Part shown: in pieces, positions 7,831 to 17,603 of the stretch | Layout: each line of letters opens with the position of its first letter | Position numbering within the stretch: the stretch's first letter is position 1 | NCBI GenBank assembly: GCA_903837345.1 | Contig: CAILUG010000034.1 | Coordinates: 1 to 64,000, forward strand | DNA length: 64,000 nt | Origin: an uncultured Gammaproteobacteria bacterium | GTDB lineage: Bacteria; Pseudomonadota; Gammaproteobacteria; Pseudomonadales; Pseudohongiellaceae | Direction of reading: 5' to 3' | Program-made: the position numbers and the translations under genes | Notes under the pieces: model-generated | Seen by the model: the letters and a program-made list of their open reading frames with translations, nothing else | Databases searched by the model: none | What the model was told of the DNA's origin: nothing

Positions 7831-8526
7831 ATGAAAAACATCATTCCCATGGTCAAGTATCACCCCGACGCCCGTTTCCTCACCGATTATGCTGCTGGCA
7901 GTCTGCCGGCTTCCCAGGCATTGTGTGTGGCTACCCATTTGCATTATTGCGCTCTGTGCCGGCAAAAAAACCGTGAGCTCACCGAATTGGGTGCCGAACT
8001 TTTCATGCAGTTGCAACCAGCTGAAGTGGATCATTCCGAGTTTGAACGTCTGGTTGCGCGCATTGCTGTCGTGCCTGTCAATCAACCTGCAAAAACCCGG
8101 CAAGCACAGGTTGTTTCAATTTTGCCAACAGCCATCAACAAGCTGGCCAACGGCAACCTTGAACAACTGGAGTGGCGGCGTATAGGAAACAATCTGCGGG
8201 TTGCCAACCTCAATCTCGGCGACCAACAGCGCGAAACCTCATTGCTGAGCATAAAAGCCGGTGGGCATGTTCCCCATCACCGGCACAAGGGTGATGAAAT
8301 CACCGTCATTCTCAAGGGCAGTTTCTCTGACCATGAAGACAAGTATTCCACTGGTGATTTCATTGTCAGGACCAGGGGTGAAACCCACAGGCCGGTGGCA
8401 TCGCAGGACCAGGACTGTCTGTGCCTTTCCACGCTGGATGCTCCTATTGTGATGAGCAACTGGTTGCTGCGAATCGGTTTGTATCTCTACAACCTGGCTG
8501 CAGCCCCTCAACGCAGGCAGGCTTGA
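7831..8526 (+). CDS. chrR: ChrR-type zinc-binding cupin anti-sigma factor
   Basis: A 231-residue anti-sigma factor. The zinc-binding anti-sigma domain has His11 and the motif His36-x3-Cys40-x2-Cys43. The C-terminal cupin domain has His150, His152, Glu156 and His186, the same spacing as the metal ligands of R. sphaeroides ChrR (141, 143, 147, 177) shifted by nine. In the studied system the N-terminal domain holds RpoE inactive, and the cupin domain is needed for release under singlet oxygen. All key ligands are present, so it should be functional. It starts 3 bases after the sigma gene stop. Confidence 0.92.
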   Translation: MKNIIPMVKYHPDARFLTDYAAGSLPASQALCVATHLHYCALCRQKNRELTELGAELFMQLQPAEVDHSEFERLVARIAVVPVNQPAKTRQAQVVSILPTAINKLANGNLEQLEWRRIGNNLRVANLNLGDQQRETSLLSIKAGGHVPHHRHKGDEITVILKGSFSDHEDKYSTGDFIVRTRGETHRPVASQDQDCLCLSTLDAPIVMSNWLLRIGLYLYNLAAAPQRRQA

Positions 8527-8567
8527 TAACCGGCTTCCACCTGGCTCCGGGTTGGGCAGCTGCCCAT

Positions 8568-8599
8568 AAAAAAGGCCGGTGCACTCGCGTACACCGGCC
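8568..8599 (-). terminator. Rho-independent terminator of the porin gene
   Basis: GGCCGGTG (8574-8581) and CACCGGCC (8592-8599) form a perfect 8-bp stem with a 10-nt loop. On the minus strand it is followed by six T residues (8573-8568). The orientation fits termination of the porin transcript that ends at 8686; on the plus strand there is no T tract after the stem. Confidence 0.8.
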
Positions 8600-8685
8600 A
8601 ATCAAAATTGCAGACAAGAGGGGAGCTTGCTGCAAGGTTTGCTGCCCGTGAGGGCAGCAGAGGACAATGACGAGGCTTGCCGGCC

Positions 8686-9780
8686 TCAGAACTTGAAGAT
8701 TCCTCCAATAGCGACTGAATTCTGGTTGTCGGTTGCAATGCCGTTATCCATGAAAGTCGACTTGTCCGACCAGTCATGACGGCCTTCGAAACGTACTTCA
8801 AAACTCTTCTCGACCATATAAGCCACAGTAAAAGTCGCTTCTTTCAGCTTCTGTGGAGCGGCACCAAGACGGAAACCGTTTTTGTCATTGAAGTATTCGA
8901 GGCGACCGGATACGCGCCAGGAATCGTCAATGGCGTAATTGACATAACCCGCCAGGCCGGTCCATTTGGCAGTGCCCATGGCAGCGTTGTAATCTTCCTG
9001 CTTGCCCCAGTCATAGTTCAACACGAATGACAAGGCATCCGAGGCGTTGAACGTCGCAACAACGTCAATCAACTGTCTGCTGCCGTTGATGTTGGGCAGG
9101 GTAGGTTCGCTGCCAACATAGCCGGAAACGGCAAGTACGAAAGGTTTGGTCGTGTAAGCGACACCAAATTCCGCAGTTTTCTGGGTATTGAGGTCACGTA
9201 CCTGATCCCAGCCGTTATTGACACCCAGGATGAGACTGACTTCATCAGTAGCCGCAAACGTGGCGCGTACACCGGTATGCGTAAAGGGAACCGCATAACC
9301 GAACAGGACTGAGCGCGAGATATTGGTATTCAAGGCAGGGCTGATCACTTCAGCGCCGGCCAGCGTATTGAATTTGCCGGCGATTATCGTCGTCGTATCA
9401 GTTGCGTACTGAACGTAGGCCTGGGTGACATCGAACGAACCGGTATCACCTGACCCTACAGAGTGAATCAGCTGGGCATCGTCACCGGTGGTGAAATTGA
9501 CAAATGCGCCAAAGCCCGTTTTGGGTTGATAAGCCAGGTTCAATGCAGCCTGGTGCAGCGAGAAGGCGCTGTGCTCGGTATCAAAGACACGGTAAGAGGG
9601 GGTGGTGTTGGACACATATTCGTAACCGGCATCGACATAGCCAGTAGCAGTGATGCCGGATGCATCGAGCACCTGCGACAGCTTTGGAGCGGCTGGGGCT
9701 GCCGGTGCATCAGCTGCGGCTGCGACTCCGGCTGCGGTCAGCAGACCCATCAGTGCGGCCAATTTGGTAAGTTTGAACAT
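8686..9780 (-). CDS. Outer-membrane beta-barrel porin
   Basis: A 364-residue exported protein. Residues 1-23 are a signal peptide (MFKLTKLAALMGLLTAAGVAAAA) followed by an Ala/Pro-rich linker. The rest alternates polar and hydrophobic residues and ends in phenylalanine (GGIFKF), as outer-membrane barrels do. Motifs such as TGYVDAGYEY, NLAYQPKTGFGAFVNF and ARGRLEYF-like strands resemble the BBP2/putative porin family. The start has an AGGAGA site. It is monocistronic: a putative sigma-54 element lies upstream and a hairpin terminator downstream. The solute is unknown. Confidence 0.82.
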   Translation of the reverse strand: MFKLTKLAALMGLLTAAGVAAAADAPAAPAAPKLSQVLDASGITATGYVDAGYEYVSNTTPSYRVFDTEHSAFSLHQAALNLAYQPKTGFGAFVNFTTGDDAQLIHSVGSGDTGSFDVTQAYVQYATDTTTIIAGKFNTLAGAEVISPALNTNISRSVLFGYAVPFTHTGVRATFAATDEVSLILGVNNGWDQVRDLNTQKTAEFGVAYTTKPFVLAVSGYVGSEPTLPNINGSRQLIDVVATFNASDALSFVLNYDWGKQEDYNAAMGTAKWTGLAGYVNYAIDDSWRVSGRLEYFNDKNGFRLGAAPQKLKEATFTVAYMVEKSFEVRFEGRHDWSDKSTFMDNGIATDNQNSVAIGGIFKF

Positions 9781-10149
9781 GTTGCTTTCTCCTGGTTAGC
9801 AGATTGAGATTTGGCGATGTATCTTTTGTTAAGGAAAGTTTTGTTTTCCTGCAGAGGCTATAGCAAGCGCTGGGCCAACTTCATTAACCAATTGATATAT
9901 AAGAGGAATATAGAAATATTTTGTCAAAGCGCCTCAAGGTGGGGCGCTTCACTTCCTTCGTTTGCGATGAATTGGTGCGCACTGGAATGCATTTGCACCA
10001 AAACAAGCCGTCCCTGCCATGCAGGCAGTGTTACAACGAATATCAATGGGTTAAAACTGCTGAATAAGCTGCCATGCCAGCGGTCGGCCTTGCTGTTAGA
10101 ATGTGCCGCTTTTCCAATAGCCCCTCAGTATTAATCAGGCTGTCCAACA
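9781..10149. other. Divergent intergenic region between porin and purL
   Basis: A 369-base region without a convincing gene. It is AT-rich near 9880-9925. It contains the sigma-54-like element at 9862-9877 for the porin. No purine operator or riboswitch was recognised before purL. Confidence 0.5.
9862..9877 (-). promoter_or_regulatory. Putative sigma-54 (-24/-12) promoter for the porin
   Basis: The minus strand reads TGGCCCAGCGCTTGCT, which keeps the GG and GC dinucleotides at the invariant distance and the TTGCT -12 half of the RpoN consensus, with differences only in the less conserved middle (TGGCCC for TGGCAC). Transcription would start near 9850, about 70 bases before the porin ATG. No RpoN activator gene is in the window. 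Confidence 0.45.
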
Positions 10150-13100
10150 ATGCTGACCCTGCCAGGCGCCACGGCGCTTTCCGCATTTTCCCAAGCAAAA
10201 CTGCTTCATACCCTGCAACAACTTTGCCCCGCACTGGTCGGCGTTCAAGCCCGATTTATCCATTTCGTGGATGTCAGCCGTACCCTGACCAATGAGGAAC
10301 TCGCACTGCTGGACCGGCTGCTTCGTTATGGCCCCTCCCAACAGCCGGAAGCGATTACAACCGACCATCCCCTGGAGTTGCTGGTAGTGCCGCGTGCCGG
10401 CACCATTTCGCCCTGGTCCAGCAAAGCCACAGACATTGCCCACAATTGTGGTTTGACCGCAATCCGCCGGCTTGAACGGGGAGTGTTGTTCCGGTTGCAG
10501 GGCGCATCCGAACCGGATGAAGCCGTGCTTGCGCCGAAGTTGCATGACCGTATGACGCAGTCGATCCTGCATGCTGTATCAGATGCAGCAATGCTGTTTT
10601 CGGCGCCATCACCAAAACCCATGTCCAGCGTACCGGTGTTGCTGGGTGGCAAGACTGCGTTGATGCAGGCCAACACTGAACTGGGTCTTGCTCTGGCCGA
10701 TGATGAAATCGATTATCTGGTGCAGGCATTCACCGAGCTTGGTCGTGATCCCAACGATATTGAGTTGATGATGTTTGCCCAGGCCAATTCAGAGCATTGC
10801 CGTCACAAAATCTTCAACGCATCCTGGATCATCGATGAGACGCCGCAATCCCGTTCCTTGTTTGGCATGATTCGCAATACCCATGACGCCAACAGCAAAG
10901 GCATCCTGTCGGCCTACAAGGACAATGCCGCAGTGTTCGCCGGATTCGATGCTGGCCGCTTTTTTCCGGATCCGGCAAGCAAATCCTATGGATTCCACCA
11001 GGAGCCGGTGCACATCCTGGTCAAGGTGGAAACGCATAATCATCCGACTGCCATCGCGCCATTCCCGGGGGCATCAACCGGTGCCGGTGGCGAGATCCGT
11101 GACGAAGGCGCAACCGGCATCGGCTCCAAACCCAAGGCCGGGCTCACCGGCTTTACCGTGTCCAACCTGAAAATTCCGGGATTCATGCAACCTTGGGAGA
11201 CTGACTTCGGCAAGCCGGAACATTTTGCCTCGGCTTTTTCCATCATGATTGAAGGCCCGCTTGGTGGTGCTGCCTTCAACAATGAATACGGGCGTCCCAA
11301 TCTGTGCGGCTATTTCCGTACTTTCGAAATGCAAACACCAGAGCCGGCCTCGCAACAGCAGGGCATCACGGAAATCCGCGGCTATCACAAGCCGATCATG
11401 ATTGCGGGTGGTTACGGCAATATCCGCGACACGCACGTGCAGAAAAAAGACATCCCGGTAGGTGCCAAACTGATTGTACTGGGTGGACCTGCCATGCTGA
11501 TCGGTCTCGGTGGCGGCGCCGCCTCATCCATGACAGCCGGTGTCAGTTCAGCCAATCTGGATTTTGCTTCAGTCCAGCGTGATAACGCCGAAATGGAACG
11601 CCGTTGCCAGGAAGTAATAGATCAGTGCTGGGCGATGGGAAATCAGAATCCGATCCGTTTCATTCACGATGTGGGGGCCGGCGGACTGTCCAACGCACTG
11701 CCGGAACTGGTGAAAGACGGGGAACGCGGCGGCCGCTTTGACCTGCGCAGCATTCCCAGCGCGGAAACCGGTCTGTCACCACTGGAATTGTGGTGCAACG
11801 AGGCACAGGAACGCTATGTACTCGCAGTTGCTGCCGATGAGTTGCCGATATTCGCAGCGATGTGTGAGCGCGAACGTTGCCCGTTTGCCGTGGTGGGAGA
11901 GGCCACTGCCGAACATCATCTGACCCTGGCCGACAGCCAGTTTCACAACAAGCCCATCGATTTGCCAATGTCAGTGCTGTTTGGCAAGCCTCCAAAAATG
12001 CAGCGCAAAGCCAAAGCCTTGCGCAAACATCTGCGTCCTTTCGATACCAGCGGTATTACGCTGGCTGCAGCCATCGAGCGCGTGTTGCGCCTGCCGGCAG
12101 TTGCCAGCAAAAGTTTCCTGATCACCATTGGTGACCGTTCCATCACCGGCATGGTCGTACGTGACCAGATGGTGGGCCCCTGGCAGGTGCCAGTGGCAGA
12201 TGCTGCTGTCACCACACTTGCGTATGACTCGTTTCATGGTGAAGCCATGGCGATGGGAGAGCGTACTCCGCTGGCACTGCTGGATGCACCGGCTTCCGGC
12301 CGCATGGCAATTGCCGAAGCCATTACCAATATTGCAGGTGCCTATATTGGCCCCTTGTCGAATGTGCGGATGTCAGCCAACTGGATGGCTGCCGCCGGCT
12401 ATCCCGGCGAAGACCACAATCTGTTCAAAACCGTGGAAGCAGTGGGCATGGAACTGTGTCCGGAACTTGGCATAACGATTCCGGTTGGCAAGGATTCAAT
12501 GTCGATGCGTACCCAATGGCAGGATGAAGGCGGCAGCAAATGTGTGGCAGCACCGTTATCGCTGATCATTTCTGCGTTTGCACCTGTGCATGATGTGCGG
12601 CTGACACTGACTCCACAGTTGCGGACTGATGCCGGCCCCACTGTTTTGGTGCTGATTGATCTTGGTTGGGGCTCCGACCGGCTGGGCGGTTCCGCACTGG
12701 CGCAGGTCTATAACCAGTTGGGTGACGAAGCGCCTGATCTGCACAGTGCCAGCGACCTCAAACGCTTCTTTACCTTTATGCAGGATGCCATCGCGCAACA
12801 ACTGTTGCTGGCCTACCACGACCGCTCCGATGGCGGTCTTTTGGTGACAGTGCTGGAAATGGCATTTGCCGGCCACTGCGGCGTCGATCTGGTACTGGAC
12901 CCGATAGCCAATGGCAATGAAGTGCTGGGGGAATTGTTCTCGGAAGAACTCGGCGCCGTTATGCAAGTGCGGGAAGCGTTGCTGCCACAGTTGCTGGAAC
13001 TGGCAGAAGCCTATGGCCTCGCCGATATCTGTTTTGTGCTGGGCAAACCCAATGACCGTGATGTAATCGATATCAGGCTGGCAGACAAAACGCTGTACAG

Positions 13101-14064
13101 TGCTGCCCGCTCGACCCTGCAAGGCATGTGGGCAGAAACCAGCTTCCGTATGCAGGAACTGCGTGACAACTCCGAATGTGCCCGCCAGGAATTCGCGTTG
13201 ATCGGCGATGCTACCAATCCAGGTCTGCATTCAAAACTGGGTTACAACCTGCAGGAAGACATAGCCGCTCCCTATATCAAACTGGGCCGGCGGCCACGCA
13301 TTGCAGTATTGCGCGAGCAGGGCGTCAACGGCCAGATGGAAATGGCGGCGGCTTTTCATCGCGCCGGCTTTGATGCAGTCGACGTGCACATGAGTGACCT
13401 GATCAGCGGCCGGGTGCAGCTCGACAATTTCAACGCATTGGTGGCCTGTGGCGGCTTTTCCTACGGTGATGTGCTGGGTGCTGGTGAGGGCTGGGCCAAA
13501 TCCGTACTGTTCAATACCCGCGCCCGCCAGCAATTCGAAAATTTCTTTGCGCGTACCGGTACCCTCGGCTTCGGTATCTGCAACGGTTGCCAGATGATGG
13601 CCAATCTGCATGAACTGATCCCGGGCAGCTCGCACTGGCCGCGTTTCGTTCGCAACAATTCCGAGCAGTTCGAAGCTCGTACTGTCATGGTCAGTGTGGC
13701 AGAATCCCCGTCTGTACTGTTGCAGGGCATGCAAGGTTCGCGTTTTCCGATAGCGGTGGCACATGGCGAAGGGCGGGCCGAGTTTGCTGATGCAGCAGCC
13801 TTGCAACGGGTATTGCAAAGCGGCACGGTTGCGTTGCGATATGTCGACAATTACGGCAACACCACCGAGCAATATCCGGCCAATCCCAACGGTTCACCTG
13901 CCGGCATTGCCGGATTGTGCAACAGCGACGGGCGCTTCACCCTGATGATGCCGCATCCGGAACGGGTGTTCCGTGCAGTCACCAACTCCTGGCGGGACCC
14001 TGCCTGGCCGGAAGAGGGCCCGACCATGCGCATGTTCCGCAATGCGAGAGCCTGGCTCGGCTGA
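10150..14064 (+). CDS. purL: Phosphoribosylformylglycinamidine synthase PurL (large single-chain type)
   Basis: Fourth step of de novo purine synthesis: FGAR + glutamine + ATP to FGAM. The 1304-residue length matches the single-chain enzyme of Gammaproteobacteria. It has an N-terminal PurS-like part, then two AIRS-type halves ([20 protein letters not shown] in the first), and a C-terminal glutaminase with the catalytic Cys in [11 protein letters not shown] and the His/Glu pair in MPHPERVFR. No frameshift or missing domain is apparent. It is transcribed alone. Confidence 0.97.
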   Translation: MLTLPGATALSAFSQAKLLHTLQQLCPALVGVQARFIHFVDVSRTLTNEELALLDRLLRYGPSQQPEAITTDHPLELLVVPRAGTISPWSSKATDIAHNCGLTAIRRLERGVLFRLQGASEPDEAVLAPKLHDRMTQSILHAVSDAAMLFSAPSPKPMSSVPVLLGGKTALMQANTELGLALADDEIDYLVQAFTELGRDPNDIELMMFAQANSEHCRHKIFNASWIIDETPQSRSLFGMIRNTHDANSKGILSAYKDNAAVFAGFDAGRFFPDPASKSYGFHQEPVHILVKVETHNHPTAIAPFPGASTGAGGEIRDEGATGIGSKPKAGLTGFTVSNLKIPGFMQPWETDFGKPEHFASAFSIMIEGPLGGAAFNNEYGRPNLCGYFRTFEMQTPEPASQQQGITEIRGYHKPIMIAGGYGNIRDTHVQKKDIPVGAKLIVLGGPAMLIGLGGGAASSMTAGVSSANLDFASVQRDNAEMERRCQEVIDQCWAMGNQNPIRFIHDVGAGGLSNALPELVKDGERGGRFDLRSIPSAETGLSPLELWCNEAQERYVLAVAADELPIFAAMCERERCPFAVVGEATAEHHLTLADSQFHNKPIDLPMSVLFGKPPKMQRKAKALRKHLRPFDTSGITLAAAIERVLRLPAVASKSFLITIGDRSITGMVVRDQMVGPWQVPVADAAVTTLAYDSFHGEAMAMGERTPLALLDAPASGRMAIAEAITNIAGAYIGPLSNVRMSANWMAAAGYPGEDHNLFKTVEAVGMELCPELGITIPVGKDSMSMRTQWQDEGGSKCVAAPLSLIISAFAPVHDVRLTLTPQLRTDAGPTVLVLIDLGWGSDRLGGSALAQVYNQLGDEAPDLHSASDLKRFFTFMQDAIAQQLLLAYHDRSDGGLLVTVLEMAFAGHCGVDLVLDPIANGNEVLGELFSEELGAVMQVREALLPQLLELAEAYGLADICFVLGKPNDRDVIDIRLADKTLYSAARSTLQGMWAETSFRMQELRDNSECARQEFALIGDATNPGLHSKLGYNLQEDIAAPYIKLGRRPRIAVLREQGVNGQMEMAAAFHRAGFDAVDVHMSDLISGRVQLDNFNALVACGGFSYGDVLGAGEGWAKSVLFNTRARQQFENFFARTGTLGFGICNGCQMMANLHELIPGSSHWPRFVRNNSEQFEARTVMVSVAESPSVLLQGMQGSRFPIAVAHGEGRAEFADAAALQRVLQSGTVALRYVDNYGNTTEQYPANPNGSPAGIAGLCNSDGRFTLMMPHPERVFRAVTNSWRDPAWPEEGPTMRMFRNARAWLG

Positions 14065-14259
14065 AAACGGGCCACTCGTTCTCGCCAATCCGGTCCAGAA
14101 TCTCCTTCCACATGCAGGGCACTGCCTGTGCACCGCGAACACTCTCGACATGACAGCAAAACACTGGGATTATCCGCTATGACGTCCTGAAGCCCCGCTA
14201 GAGGTGCTAAGCGGCGGCCTGAATCAACAGTAGTTCAACGTAACCTTCGGGGGATTTGA

Positions 14260-14799
14260 ATGATGTTAGCCAGGCTCCATTCCAACCTGCAAAAGCAGGA
14301 TAAACCACTGATCCAGTCTGCGTTACGTCAGTATATTCTGGCATTTGCCTGCCTGATACCGTTGGCTGCCGCCGGGCAACAATCCGGCGACGATGCTGGC
14401 CGGCAGAAGGGTGGAATTACTTCAGAAAAGGTCGGCAACTCATTGCGTTTGTCCTCAGAAAAACAGATCACTACCAAAGTGGAGTTTGTCCAGCCCGAAT
14501 CGAAAAGCTGCCAGGCTACGCTCACGCTGGGCTTTGATCAGCGCAACACCATGGCTGCCGTGGACGGTACCATTGAAAACACCATGTGTGCTGCCTCTGG
14601 CGGAGACTATGAACTTGCCATCACAGTCAAGGATGGAAGTGGCGAGTTGAAAACACTGGAGTTCACCGAGAAGTGGCAGCGCAGTGACAGCAAGTCAGTC
14701 ATATTCAGTTCCAGATATCCCATCGGTGACAACATGGATCTGGTCAGGGTCAGAGCCCGCAAAGTCCATTGTGTATGCACTGACGCTGCAGCCAAATGA
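14260..14799 (+). CDS. Hypothetical secreted protein
   Basis: A 179-residue protein not recognised as a known family. After a positively charged stretch, residues about 23-40 (LRQYILAFACLIPLAAAGQQ) form a signal-peptide-like hydrophobic segment. The mature part is beta-strand-rich with four to five cysteines (SCQATL, NTMCAASGG, VHCVCTDA), suggesting disulfide bonds in the periplasm or at the cell surface. Two consecutive ATGs are possible starts. It lies 195 bases after purL and 78 before the pseudouridine synthase. Confidence 0.65.
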   Translation: MMLARLHSNLQKQDKPLIQSALRQYILAFACLIPLAAAGQQSGDDAGRQKGGITSEKVGNSLRLSSEKQITTKVEFVQPESKSCQATLTLGFDQRNTMAAVDGTIENTMCAASGGDYELAITVKDGSGELKTLEFTEKWQRSDSKSVIFSSRYPIGDNMDLVRVRARKVHCVCTDAAAK

Positions 14800-14877
14800 G
14801 TTGAGCTGTCAGCAAGGCAGTTGGCAGTGCTGCTCAATCAACTCCACCCGGCAATCGAAAACAAGGTTAAGGATTTA

Positions 14878-15606
14878 ATGAGCGCACGTCGCAGTCGTCT
14901 GGATCGGCTAATCGGCAGGCAGCTCGGCATAAGCCGGGATGCGGTGCGGCTGTTGCTGGCGCAGAAACGCATCAAAGTGAATGGGAAAATTGTCGAAGCC
15001 CGCGACTTGATAGTTGACGGCTTCAGTGTCATCACTCTGGATGACAACCCTGTACAGTCGCAACCAGCAGTCTATCTCATGCTGCACAAGCCCTGTGGTG
15101 TGCTGAGTGCAACCAGAGACGGCAAGCACCCGGTTGTCACCGACCTTGTTACCCATGCAGCAGTAGCAGATCTGCATATCGCCGGCCGCCTGGATTTGCA
15201 TGCAAGCGGCTTGCTGCTGCTCACCAATGATGGCGCATGGTCACGCCAGCTAAGCCATCCGGTGAGTGGCCTAAACAAGCAGTATGAAGTAAGCCTGAAG
15301 AATCCAATCAATACAGACTACATCACGGCGTTTGCAGAGGGCATGTATTTCGGCTACGAAAACATCACCACCCGACCCGCGCAGCTGGAAATACTTGGCG
15401 AACGCACTGCCAGAGTCACCTTGCAGGAAGGCCGTTACCACCAACTCAAACGCATGTTCGGCCGTTTCCGGAATCCGGTGCTCGGCATTCATCGCACTGC
15501 CATAGGCGAATTGAAACTTGATGATTCCCTGCAGGCAGGGCAATACCGGGAATTGGACAGCAGCGAGGCGGGCGCTGCGAAAAAGCCATCCATTTGCCCA
15601 GGCTAA
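14878..15606 (+). CDS. rsuA: RsuA/RluB-family pseudouridine synthase
   Basis: Modifies a uridine in ribosomal RNA; by length and architecture the best guess is 16S rRNA U516 (RsuA). The 242-residue protein has an N-terminal S4 RNA-binding domain (RLDRLIGRQLGISRDAVRLLLAQKRIKVNG) and the catalytic motif GRLDLHASGLLLLTNDG with the essential Asp. The C-terminal GRYHQLKRMFGRF motif is typical. The frame opens at 14821, but the ATG at 14878 has AAGGA close upstream and begins right at the S4 domain. The rRNA target is inferred. Confidence 0.88.
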   Translation: MSARRSRLDRLIGRQLGISRDAVRLLLAQKRIKVNGKIVEARDLIVDGFSVITLDDNPVQSQPAVYLMLHKPCGVLSATRDGKHPVVTDLVTHAAVADLHIAGRLDLHASGLLLLTNDGAWSRQLSHPVSGLNKQYEVSLKNPINTDYITAFAEGMYFGYENITTRPAQLEILGERTARVTLQEGRYHQLKRMFGRFRNPVLGIHRTAIGELKLDDSLQAGQYRELDSSEAGAAKKPSICPG

Positions 15607-15700
15607 TCGGATTGGAACTCCAGTTTTATTGGACGGGAGGCTATACTTGTCGAAGTTTGCAAACGTGCCACATGTATTTACAGGAGAAGTACTCCCGGTT

Positions 15701-16717
15701 ATGGCCAACACAGTTTTTTTCAAACCAGCAACAATACTGATACGCAGCGCAGCGACGACGCTGATCTGGGCCTGTACCATGGCTTCAGCTTCGGCACAGG
15801 CCGTAGCAGATCCTTCGTATAAAGTGCAGATATACGGCAATACCACCACGATGGAACTGGCACCGGTATTGGCGACAATCCAGAACAATTTTTACAAGGG
15901 CCAGGCGGCCATCAGCAATGGCGGCATTCCCGATTTGTTTGGCACCGGCAAGAACAGTGCAGAGCCGACAGCCTCCACCGTGCTGCTGGCCACCAATGCT
16001 GAAACCCAGGCGTTGCGCCAGTCGGTGGATCATCCTGATCTGCGAATAATATTCACGGTGTCGGAGGGTCTTTATCGGATCGTCGCCAAACGCTCCGCCG
16101 GAATCAGGAAACTTGCCGATCTCAAAGGCAAAAAAATCGGCACCATTCCCAATACTTCATCACAATATTTCCTGCACAAGATGCTGGGTACCGTGGGGTT
16201 GTCGATTGATGATGTAAAAGTTGTGCCGGTGGTCTCGCTGGACAAATACAAGACGGCACTTACCGAACAGGGGCTCGATGCCATCACAATTTGGGAGCCA
16301 GGTGCCGACTATGCGGCTGCGTCCATCGGTGCCGATGCCATTGAATTTTCCGGCAAGGGCATCTATCGCGAAATTTTCAACCTCTATACCACCGCTGGTG
16401 CCCTGGCAGATCCGGTCAAACACGCAGTCATTTTGAAGTTTGTACAGGCCCTGAAAGCTGCCACCAGGGAACTCAATGCTACCCCGCAAGTGGCAGTGCC
16501 ACTGGTGGCCAAAAGTGCAGGCTTGCCGGAACAGGTGGTGGCGCATGCCTGGCAGCACCATGAATATTCCGCCGATCTGGCCCCTGACCTGCTGGATGTG
16601 ATGACAGAGGAAGACCAATGGGTGGCGCGGGAAACCAATCGTACTCCCCGCACACGTGAGCAACTGGCACAATTGATCGATGCCAGTGTCTATCTGCAAG
16701 CCAAAATAGGCCGGTAA
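15701..16717 (+). CDS. NMT1/SsuA-like periplasmic substrate-binding protein
   Basis: A 338-residue solute-binding protein of the ABC type II fold (NMT1/SsuA/TauA group). Residues about 1-32 are a signal peptide ending near ASASAQA. The motifs VAKRSAGIRKLADLKGKKIGTIPNTSSQYFLHKML and LDAITIWEPGADYA match the ligand-cleft regions of the family. The ATG at 15701 has AGGAG 14 nt upstream, rather far; the longer frame from 15518 overlaps the pseudouridine synthase and is rejected. No permease or ATPase is adjacent. It precedes an amidohydrolase by 9 bases, so both may act on the same, unknown compound. Confidence 0.8.
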   Translation: MANTVFFKPATILIRSAATTLIWACTMASASAQAVADPSYKVQIYGNTTTMELAPVLATIQNNFYKGQAAISNGGIPDLFGTGKNSAEPTASTVLLATNAETQALRQSVDHPDLRIIFTVSEGLYRIVAKRSAGIRKLADLKGKKIGTIPNTSSQYFLHKMLGTVGLSIDDVKVVPVVSLDKYKTALTEQGLDAITIWEPGADYAAASIGADAIEFSGKGIYREIFNLYTTAGALADPVKHAVILKFVQALKAATRELNATPQVAVPLVAKSAGLPEQVVAHAWQHHEYSADLAPDLLDVMTEEDQWVARETNRTPRTREQLAQLIDASVYLQAKIGR

Positions 16718-16726
16718 TTCCATCCC

Positions 16727-17542
16727 ATGAAAAACACCAATACTGACTGGCGCATTCCGCTGGTTGATACCCACGCCCACATTTTTCTGAAGTCGATGCC
16801 GCTGATCAACAACCCACGGCATGCTCCCACTTATAGTCACACCGTGGCCGACTACATGGCCGTCCTCGACCAGCACGGCATCAAATACGGTGTCATCGCT
16901 GCCGCAAGTCCATGGGGCGACTACAACGATTACACAGTGCAGAGTGTCGGCAAAGAGCCGCGTCTGCGCGGTACCGTAATACTGCATCCGGGCAAGCGTT
17001 ATGATTTCAAACACATGAGTGCCAATGGTATCCTGGGGGTACGGCTACCTTTCATCGGGCTGCCAGAGGTGCCGGACCTGACGACACCTGATTACCAGAA
17101 ACTGTTGCACCAGATTGCCGATGCCGGCTGGCATGTACATCCACACATCGATGGCAAACATTTGCCTGCGCTGTTGACGATCCTGGAGCGGGCAGGGCTC
17201 AACATCGTGGTCGATCATCTGGGACGGCCTGCAGCCGACGAGCCGGTGGGCAGTGCAGGATTTCGTGCGTTGGTGGATTCAGTCAAACGCGGCAAGAGCT
17301 GGATCAAGGTGTCGTGCGGCTATCGACTGGGGCCGCGCGCGGAAGAGCATTTTTTCGGGTTCATGCAGGAGTTGGGGCCCGACCGCATGTTCTGGGCCAG
17401 CGACTGTCCTTTCGTTGGCCACGAAGGGCAGTTCCCTTTTGCTGATACCATCAAGTGGCTGACTGACCGCATCAGTGATGAAGCGGCTGGCCGCAAACTG
17501 CTGGGCACCAATGCCAGGCTGTTTTACGGATTTCCGGAATAA
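16727..17542 (+). CDS. Amidohydrolase_2 family TIM-barrel hydrolase
   Basis: A 271-residue metal-dependent hydrolase of the COG3618/PF04909 group. The beta-strand 1 motif VDTHAHIF provides the first metal ligands; the later VDHLGRP and FWASDCPF motifs supply the His and Asp at the barrel mouth. No signal peptide is visible, so it should act in the cytoplasm. Relatives hydrolyse lactones and 2-pyrone-4,6-dicarboxylate; the exact substrate is not decidable. It is probably cotranscribed with the binding protein upstream. Confidence 0.82.
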   Translation: MKNTNTDWRIPLVDTHAHIFLKSMPLINNPRHAPTYSHTVADYMAVLDQHGIKYGVIAAASPWGDYNDYTVQSVGKEPRLRGTVILHPGKRYDFKHMSANGILGVRLPFIGLPEVPDLTTPDYQKLLHQIADAGWHVHPHIDGKHLPALLTILERAGLNIVVDHLGRPAADEPVGSAGFRALVDSVKRGKSWIKVSCGYRLGPRAEEHFFGFMQELGPDRMFWASDCPFVGHEGQFPFADTIKWLTDRISDEAAGRKLLGTNARLFYGFPE

Positions 17543-17603
17543 GCTGCAGTCGAGTCAAAGCCAGAAACGCCATGGTTAGTCTCCTTCAGCAATCAACGAT
17601 GGT

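Noticed and set aside
8574-8599. Hairpin considered as a repeat or CRISPR-like unit
   Set aside because: Single copy with an adjacent T tract on the minus strand, so it is a terminator.
9811-10134. 107-codon frame between porin and purL
   Set aside because: No ribosome site or family features; Cys/Ser-rich sequence, AT-rich DNA and overlap with the promoter region argue against a gene.
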